Assembly (NCBI RefSeq): GCF_016545825.1
Contig: NC_052619.1
Location: 26,141,803 to 26,205,802, forward strand
Direction: 5' to 3'
Origin: Eucalyptus grandis
Taxonomy: Eukaryota > Streptophyta > Magnoliopsida > Myrtales > Myrtaceae
DNA length: 64,000 nt
Part shown: positions 58,301-64,000 of the stretch, piece by piece
Layout of the letters: every line of letters starts with the position of its first letter
Numbering within the stretch: the stretch's first letter is position 1
Program-made: the position numbers and the translations under genes
Notes under the pieces: model-generated
Databases searched by the model: none
What the model was told of the DNA's origin: nothing
The model's input: the letters and a program-made list of their open reading frames with translations, nothing else

Positions 58301-60117
58301 CCTGTTGCTTTCATTATCTTTAAGCTCTGTTGGTTTTGAAAAAAAAACTTTTAGAAAATATCTTGTGAATTTTCTAAAATTCATTTCCCGGAAAATGACT
58401 AGTCATGGAAAATGTTTTTTCGCTATTGGAAAAAAAACACATTTAAAAGTGGGAAAAATATTTTTCACTTTTCAGAAAGTTGAAAACATTTTTCATAACT
58501 TCTTCTACCTCATAATCTTTCACCAAATACATTTTTCTTTTATTTTTATGTTTTCTTTTCCTTTTTTTTTTTTTTTTAAATCGAGTTTTTGATTTCCTTT
58601 TTTCTTTCTTTTTTTCTTCTTCTTCTTCCTTGGTCGGCGACTAGCCATTAGTGAGCTTCGGCCTAGCCATAGGCTAGCAAGGCTCCACCTCGCCTAATTT
58701 AGTGAAGTCAAGCTGGGACCTTGCCGAATTTGGCGAGTTGGGTAGGGTTTGGATCTCGCCAAATGTCGCTAGAGCCTCGCCGACCTCTAGCGACCTTGAG
58801 TGAGGCTCAAGCCTCGCACAACTTGCTGGAGCTCGCCAATGGCTAGTTGCCGTCGTCATTGTAGTCAATGACCAGCCAAGGCCAAGGAAAAAAAGGAAAA
58901 AAAAAGGAAGAAAAGAGAAAAAAAAAAAAGAAAAAAAAAAAGAAAAAGAAAAAGAATTAAAAATTAAAAATTAAAAAATTAAAAAATTGATTTTTAAAAA
59001 TATTGAAAATGAGTGCATGTGGGAAAAGATTTTCCTTTTCGAATGGTAAAAAATATTTTTTAATTGATTTTCAAATTTTAGTCAAACACCGGAAAATATG
59101 ATTATTTTCTTGAAAAAAATGGCTTATTGGAAAACAATTTTCGGAAATGCCATATTTTCCGTGAAACAAATGGAGCAATTTATATTATTTTACATGCTCT
59201 AAATATTGCAGATACTTATATTATTATTCAATAAACATTGCAATTTTATGTCTTATGGTGACTTTTAATTAGAGAGTAAATCTCCATGATGAGGTTTGGA
59301 TTAACTTTAAATAAAGTTTCACGTAATCTCTAGTGTAGAATTTGATTAATGTGGATATTTATTTTGTTATTGTTTTCTGCATATATCATATTTCTCTTGT
59401 GAGAAATTCACTTCGGTATCAACAATCAAAACAATACAAACACACAAGCATCTTACTAGTTTTCTATAAAACATTGGTAACTTTAACTTATTGGTAAGTT
59501 ACTTAAACATATGCTTAAATTATTATATTAGTTGGCAATTTAAAACTATCAAGTAACTGATCTTAAGTGTGTTGTTAACTTACCAAGGCATTGCTTCTGG
59601 TCAAAGTTTTGTTAGCCATGTAATTTGATAGTTACTAATGTCTTTCACCTTTTACCAGCACGTAACAGTGATCCGATTTTTGCACTATGGAACAGCAGAA
59701 TCGTCCTTTTGTTCTATGTTTAAAAAAATTATGAGGAAAATCTATTCGGTCGTGGACAAATAGAAGTAGTTACTTGTTCATCAAAGTTTTCCGATGATGC
59801 TTATGAGTTATGATGTGTGAAAAATTTTATATATAAATTCCCAGTAGATGGACACACCACTAGCTTTTTATAAAAAATCAGAGACAGTTTTGAATTGAAA
59901 ATTTGTCATAGATTTTCTCTTTTGTCCAGAATGTCTATCCTTATTGGTTTCATTGTTCTGGCAGGATTCTAAAAAATTGGAGTCCAATAACTTCAGTGAA
60001 TGCCCGTCACTGGTTTATATGCCGAAGTTCTTCCATGCAGTTTTGCCTGATTTTTTTGAGCAAACTCGAAGCATTTTGGAAGTTCTTTATCTTAGATATT
60101 GTTCAATGTTCAATTGA
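54819..60117 (+). CDS. TIR-NB-ARC-LRR resistance gene, LRR-truncated
   Basis: An intracellular plant immune receptor. The TIR domain makes NAD-derived signals upon activation, NB-ARC is the nucleotide switch, and LRRs sense effectors or restrain the switch. Exons by GT-AG sites: 54819-55300, 55441-56545, 56630-56908, 59965-60117. Joined, the frame stays open and gives about 672 residues, against roughly 1000 or more for full TNLs. It starts at MASLSSSSKRKRKYDVFLSF, the usual TNL opening. Exon 4 soon meets TGA at 60115-60117 because of a frameshift; LRR sequence continues in another frame to 60190, then a LINE fragment follows. The third intron is unusually long (3.06 kb) and holds another repeat element. 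The product would be a TIR-NB protein with only the first LRR-like part. It may be a pseudogene or a working short form; the sequence cannot decide. Confidence 0.85.
55441..56545 (+). CDS. Exon 2: NB-ARC domain
   Basis: Encodes residues 161-529. P-loop GPGGIGKTT (218-226), kinase-2 VLLVLDDV (296-303), RNBS-B GEGSRIIITTR (320-330), GLPLAL (387-392) and RNBS-D FLDIACFFEG (441-450) are intact, so ATP binding is plausible. At the MHD position the sequence reads MRN (489-491) within IIRMRNLIQLMAMNIIRQE, where MHDLIQDMG is normal. The donor TTG|GTAAGA at 56546 is good. Without splicing, the frame would stop at 56588-56590. Confidence 0.92.
56630..56908 (+). CDS. Exon 3: linker and first LRR
   Basis: An 84-bp intron ends ATACAG at 56629. 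The 93 codons of this exon read VIDALQSIVLILPKP, LTNLRRLKKLIMKN, LPNELKWFEWP and then SAQINLHGSNIQALSKQFK, the normal post-NB-ARC linker and first LRR of TNLs. It ends AAG|GTGCGC at 56908. The reading frame stays in phase with exon 2. Confidence 0.88.
56909..58320 (+). other. Third intron of the TNL gene, first part
   Basis: AT-rich intron sequence with no coding support. A minus-strand frame at 58314-58009 (101 residues, ending close to the next inverted-repeat element) is unbroken but I do not recognise it; nearby minus-strand frames continue with stops, so it may be a gene or TE fragment. Confidence 0.45.
58322..59176. mobile_element. Inverted-repeat element in the TNL intron
   Basis: Left GCTCTGTTGGTTTTG and right (reverse complement GCTCCATTTGTTTCACGG) form the ends. 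Inside, arms rich in GGAAAA/TTTTCC blocks flank pyrimidine and purine tracts and a GC-rich centre (58625-58880) with CTCGCC-type repeats. This is the same overall architecture as 20665-21710 but a different family. The target duplication is not clear. No transposase. Confidence 0.65.
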
Positions 60118-60190
60118 GGAACTCCCTGCATCCATAGAAAATCTTGCCTCTTTAAAGTATTTGGATTTACAATATGACAACAATCCTTAA
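59965..60190 (+). pseudogene. TNL exon 4: LRR relic with frameshift and internal deletion
   Basis: The acceptor GGCAG at 59964 starts DSKKLESNNFSECPSLVYMP, the normal first LRR line after exon 3 in TNL genes. The repeats that should follow are missing. The frame reaches TGA at 60115, while another frame at 60106-60189 reads CSIEELPASIENLASLKYLDL, a typical TNL LRR. A deletion joining distant repeats out of frame explains this. Sequence after 60190 is a LINE tail. Confidence 0.8.
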
Positions 60191-60641
60191 TGAGTCTGGT
60201 GGGTGAGAGCAGAGAGCCTTGTTCCTGGGGGTTGGCTGGTGGTTGGTTCGTCTTTTGGTTGTGGTTACCTTACTACTGCTTGGCGGTTTGCTGTTCCTTT
60301 TGATAGAGAGGCGGATAGTTTCCTGCTGGTCTTTCCCGTGTCCTGACCGAGTGCAAGGGTGGTTGTTGGCGGGGGGTGCTTGTTAGCCTTTGCTGTTTTT
60401 TTTTTCTTTCTGTTTGTTGTTGCCGCTGTTTGGCCTCTGGTGCTTTTTTTTGGCTTGTTTGCCTTGCCTTTGTTGGCTTTTGCTGCCAGCTTGTTGGTGG
60501 CTCTGCTTCTTTTCTGTCAGCACCCTTCCACTCGTTTTGACTACTTTGTCATTATGAGTGTAAGTTTTTGGTGTCGGACCTCTTGTATAGTTTTTGGTTA
60601 AAGCTCAATATATTCTTACTTTACCAAAAAAAAAAAAAAAC
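60191..60641 (+). mobile_element. LINE 3' end, 5'-truncated, in the LRR exon
   Basis: G/T-rich sequence ending in TTTGGTTAAAGCTCAATATA, then TTACC and a 15-A tail (60626-60640): the style of plant L1-type 3' UTRs. AATGAG occurs at both borders (60189-60194 and 60642-60647) and may be a short target duplication. No reverse transcriptase is left. Inserted where the LRR coding stretch stops. Confidence 0.6.
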
Positions 60642-61370
60642 AATGAGAGCTCTTAAGCAAATGAGAGCTCGAAAATTGATTCTAAGCAAATGCAAGAAGT
60701 TATTTCATTATCTGATTTATTTCCCAACAAATGATCAATTGATTCATAAGTGCCACATTTGCAAATATGTTTTCTAATTTAGGGCAGATTTTAATGGATT
60801 CTAAATTGCCATAGGTGGACGCAGAACAAAACCCAGGTTGATTCCGGTAAACAATAGTGCATTTCTATCACTTCTGTAAAATTAATAGTTCAATTCCTAG
60901 ATGTCCTTCGTTTTAGTTTATTCATCTTCCAAGTAGTGATGGCGAGGTTTTTCTTTTGCCCCTATCTAATGTCTCTGAAGAGACACATTAATGAGGTACG
61001 TCTAAGAAGTGTAAAATGTTGCAGATATTGATCAGTTTTTTTTTATTATTATTATTCTTTTGACCAATGCAGGCCATACAAGATTAAAAACATACAAAAT
61101 TCTAACTTGATCAGTGAACTAAGGTCGTTCATTTGTATCATACAATTACTAACTTGATTTCTTGATTTTTTTTATACGTTATCTATATCATCTACTAGGT
61201 TTACGAGTCTATTTCCTATTGTTCAACAAAATCCATATTTTTATTAAGTATAATTTCTGTTTTCTTATTTTGAGAAAGCCGCGCAACATATGAGAATTAT
61301 TTTCGGCACACCACAAAATCACTCTCTTTTCAATTACTTATGGATATTCAACAACTTAAAGATAGCCTTT
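60642..61370 (+). other. Decayed TNL downstream region
   Basis: Directly after the LINE tail a frame reads MRARKLILSKCKKLFHYL, possibly an LRR fragment. Otherwise AT-rich with no gene recognised. Confidence 0.35.
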
Positions 61371-61577
61371 TACCAATTTCCCTCATGTGCTCCATTCCAA
61401 GAATCTTCAACTTCTCTATCTTAATGATGGCTCAAAATTGTAAAGATTCCTCGAATTCTGTATAAAATCAAAGGCTTGTGAAGACTTTACTAAATGTGCA
61501 CTTCAACCGAGGAATTTTCAGCATCCATAAAAAATCTGGTTTCTCTGGAGATAATGTGTTTATGTTACTGCATGTTA
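61371..61577 (+). pseudogene. TNL leucine-rich repeat relic
   Basis: The frame reads NFPHVLHSKNLQLLYLNDGSKL then a stop, and a shifted frame reads CTSTEEFSASIKNLVSLEIMCL, which matches the TSIEELPASIENLVSLE-type LRR of TNLs. Stops and frameshifts are present. Probably more of the LRR region of the gene upstream, or of a neighbouring decayed paralogue. Confidence 0.65.
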
Positions 61578-62096
61578 ATATGTGAATTTTTGTCGACACA
61601 TCAAGCATATATTTTCTGTAAAAAATAAATAAATAAATAAATAAAAAGAAGAAAGAAAAGAACAAAAAAGAAAGGGCTCCAATTTGGCAAAAATGGAAAA
61701 GGCCTGATCCAAGTTACCCAAGCCCTTTGCGCGGCCGGGAAATTCAATCCAATTCACCACATGGACAAAAAGCCCATGACCCTCCCACCCACCCCCCCGG
61801 CCCTTTCTTTTCTCCTGGAGAGATTTAACCGATTTTCTCTTCCGGTGCCCTCTCCTTCGCTGGCCACCAATCGACGCCAACATCCGCCGTTCGCCGTGTC
61901 CAATCGCAATCCCTCCAGTCGCTGGCCATCGGAGAACTGAGAATACCAGAGCAAAGAGGAGGACATGAAAAATTTCATCATCTCTGATCAAGAGGATTCC
62001 TTAGCTTCTGGACCACAAATCGACGCTAGCATTCACCGCTCATCACCTCTAATCGCTGAATACTTCCATATTTTCCAGTAGCTGGACACCATAGAC
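61578..62096. other. Noncoding stretch
   Basis: A short AAAT/AATA repeat (61622-61646) and pyrimidine-rich sequence. Minus-strand frames at 61991-61575 have no known motif. Confidence 0.4.
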
Positions 62097-62105
62097 GAAG
62101 TTCAG

Positions 62106-62107
62106 TG

Positions 62108-62149
<42 letters not shown>
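62106..62149. repeat. CT microsatellite
   Basis: About 22 uninterrupted CT units followed by GCATTTCC. Likely length-polymorphic. Confidence 0.92.
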
Positions 62150-62153
<4 letters not shown>

Positions 62154-62309
62154 TTCCTTAGCCTAATTCATCTTCTCCAACGTTCTCAGGCCACTGACAA
62201 TCATCGCCATTGCGTTCGACGTTTCCTAGCTGAAATCGAACCAGCTCTGTTTGCCCCTGTTTCTAGCCAAGGAGCCCGAAGCATTCAGCTCTCTCTCAAG
62301 ACTCTTCCA

Positions 62310-62430
62310 CATGTTCCTAAGATCCATTTATAACAGAAGGAGCATGACAAAATCTTCCCATGTAAAAGGGTGCTCAAAATAATTAAAAGAAACTTACAGT
62401 TTAATAAACATGTTTTTGGGAAAGCCCCAC
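62310..62430. repeat. Short dispersed repeat shared with 33915-34045
   Basis: CATGTTCCTAAGATCCATTTATA, AAAAG.GTGCTCAA.AT and GTTTAATAAACATGTTTTT match the segment at 33915-34045 (CATGTTCTTAAGATCCACTTATA and so on), same orientation. Nature unknown. Confidence 0.55.
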
Positions 62431-64000
62431 GTCTATGTGGAGTGCGTCCTTAGATAATTTGGGAGGTGGACCGGTTAAGATGTGCAAAGAATGACCCGTA
62501 TATCACTTAATAGCCAAACCAAAATACCAAGATGAGCTTCTTCTTCTTTTTAACAAACGCATCCATTTCGAGAAAAAGAAAATATATCCCATGCCTTCAT
62601 AGTCTTCAAATAGATAAGTGGAATGCATGTTTCTTCGAAAAATCTGGCATATATATAGGCTTTCCTATCATAGGAAGGCACAATCATATTATAACGATCG
62701 TAAGTTGCAGAAATTATTAAAATTCCACAAAAGTATAAAACGGGCACATTGTCATCGAACTTGTTTTTTCTATGAAGAGCTAGAGTCTAGACTATAAAGA
62801 TGGTCCATCTTGGTTGGATGAATATAAATTGACTAAGTGTTTGAACTTACCGAAGAAGAATCAATGTATGTGGACTTCTTCATGAACTAATCAATTCTTC
62901 TGCGTATCCACGGAAGTTATTGAAGGGAAATTTTTCTTCCTCTTCGCAATCATCTTGGTTAAGGAAAGCAGCCTTATTTATTTTTTTTTTTAAAAATGAA
63001 TTGGAGGCTAGTTCGCATTGAGAGGCCATCTCTGCGACTTTATTAACACTGTCCAACTTGTGGGAAGAACCTTGTCCACTCTCAACTACAAAACACTACC
63101 GCGATTGCAGTTATTTACATTTTAATCTCAAAGAATGCTTCTTGTTGAGAATTACGCCCATTAACTTGCTTCTTACGAATTTGTTAAATTGTTACTCAAA
63201 AGTGTAGACAGTTTTAGAGAGATAGAAGTTTGATTATCAGAACTTGATGGAAACTCTTTTGATCAAATTATCTACAAGATTTGTTTTCTGACACTGATGT
63301 GCATATTTGATTGACTGAATTACGCATGATGCTTTGCACGCTGGGATGACCTGAAGCTTTGGGCAAGACCAGACAAGACAAATAGCTTGATCGGGATCAA
63401 GAGAAACCATGAACAAGAATAGAAGAGCTCATCACACTCATGAGGAAATATTTCCTAGTAACCTCGTTGATCCGTGCACATTTTGAATTCATTTCATAGT
63501 TACATTATATAAAATCGAACAGAAACAGATATAAATACAACTAATGGTAGGAGCAGATGAAAGCTTAAACACCGTTTCTTTGGATGTCCGCTGCTCCTGC
63601 TTGTTGGCTAGGTGTTACTATTCTCCATGATTTGCATATTGACAGGCAATTACAAGGTTGATGATCAGAGTTCCACTGGGCCCACGAAACATCTGAAGTG
63701 GAAAGCATTCCATGATTCGAAGCTTCATCAACATAAGTCTTTTGATGTTGAACAGATCAAACGACATATTATCTTTATGCTGTTTATTGTTCCTTTTGCC
63801 GTTAATATGAATTCATTCTTTGATTTAACTTTGAGGATGTAGTAGGTTACTTACTCCCCTGCTTTTTCCAGTTGAATTCATTTGTACTTACCCATAAAAA
63901 AAGAATAATGATGACTTGAATAATTTGCAGTTAAATGGTGCCTAAGTTAGAGGCTTCCCTAGCTAACACGCTAATCTCCCGTGACGTCCGGACCTCAAGA
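62431..64000. other. Right end of window, no gene recognised
   Basis: AT-rich. A plus-strand frame at 63612-63842 contains a possible exon starting after an AG at 63645 (NYKVDDQSSTGPTKHLKWK) but is not identified. Nothing else supported. Confidence 0.35.

Noticed and set aside
58009..58314. 101-residue minus-strand frame in the TNL intron
   Set aside because: Unbroken, but no recognised domain and no neighbouring exons; noted under the intron and not called as a gene.
1..64000. tRNA or rRNA genes
   Set aside because: Apart from the tRNA-like head of the SINE I found no sequence with both promoter boxes and a plausible cloverleaf, and no rRNA motifs.

Overview
This is a repeat-rich stretch of a dicot nuclear genome. 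Most of it is transposable-element (TE) sequence, with a few host gene remnants and one mostly readable disease-resistance gene. The TIR-NB-ARC-LRR gene class rules out grasses. A terpene synthase relic, very large LTR retrotransposons and AT-rich spacers fit a woody eudicot. My best guess is Myrtaceae, perhaps Eucalyptus, but that is inference and not proven by anything in the window.

1-19506: a nested set of LTR retrotransposons. The outermost layer is a minus-oriented LTR of a long-LTR Ty3/gypsy family (pieces 1-1657 and 19123-19506). Inside it lies a plus-oriented, 5'-truncated copy of what appears to be the same family (pol relic 1658-3448, 3' LTR from 3449 to 19122). That LTR is split by a minus-oriented solo LTR of the same family (4914-17387, target duplication AATCA). 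The solo LTR is itself split by a full-length minus-strand copia element of Sirevirus type (5323-14697, target duplication GAAAA). 19507-20535: the C-terminal exons of a terpene synthase, with an in-frame stop and cut off on the left by the outermost LTR.

20536-26108: a long-inverted-repeat Mutator-like element (20665-21710, 10-bp target duplication), a small MITE (24746-25177), a possible first exon of a host gene (25609-25666) and otherwise unassigned DNA. 26109-31745: a minus-strand copia relic with a recognisable 3' LTR promoter, joined to a further partial gypsy LTR that carries a tandem array with twelve CACGTG G-boxes.

31746-43800: AT-rich spacer with nested small DNA transposons (MITE 33050-33551, perfect 10-bp target duplication), a hAT-like transposase relic, and a duplicated block of about 0.8 kb (34697-35457 and 37931-43498). 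The second copy of that block is split by a complete 4.8-kb copia element (38044-42832, target duplication CCTTT) whose LTRs begin TA instead of TG.

43800-54640: mostly noncoding DNA. It holds a 240-bp tandem duplication, a block of about 1.3 kb repeated two to three times (48.8-52.1 kb), and a tRNA-derived SINE with a 17-bp target duplication inserted in a third MITE copy.

54819-61577: a TIR-NB-ARC-LRR gene on the plus strand. Its first three exons are open and properly spliced. Exon 4 lies beyond a 3-kb intron holding another inverted-repeat element, is frameshifted, and is interrupted or ended by a LINE 3' fragment. More LRR relics follow. As it stands it could encode a TIR-NB protein of about 672 residues with almost no LRR. 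The MHD motif is replaced by MRN. 61600-64000: no gene recognised; a CT microsatellite is present.

No new enzymatic system is evident. The most unusual features are repeated self-insertion of one LTR family, fast-evolving minisatellites at a fixed position inside its LTRs (one made of G-boxes), and a resistance gene reduced to a TIR-NB form with an altered MHD motif.
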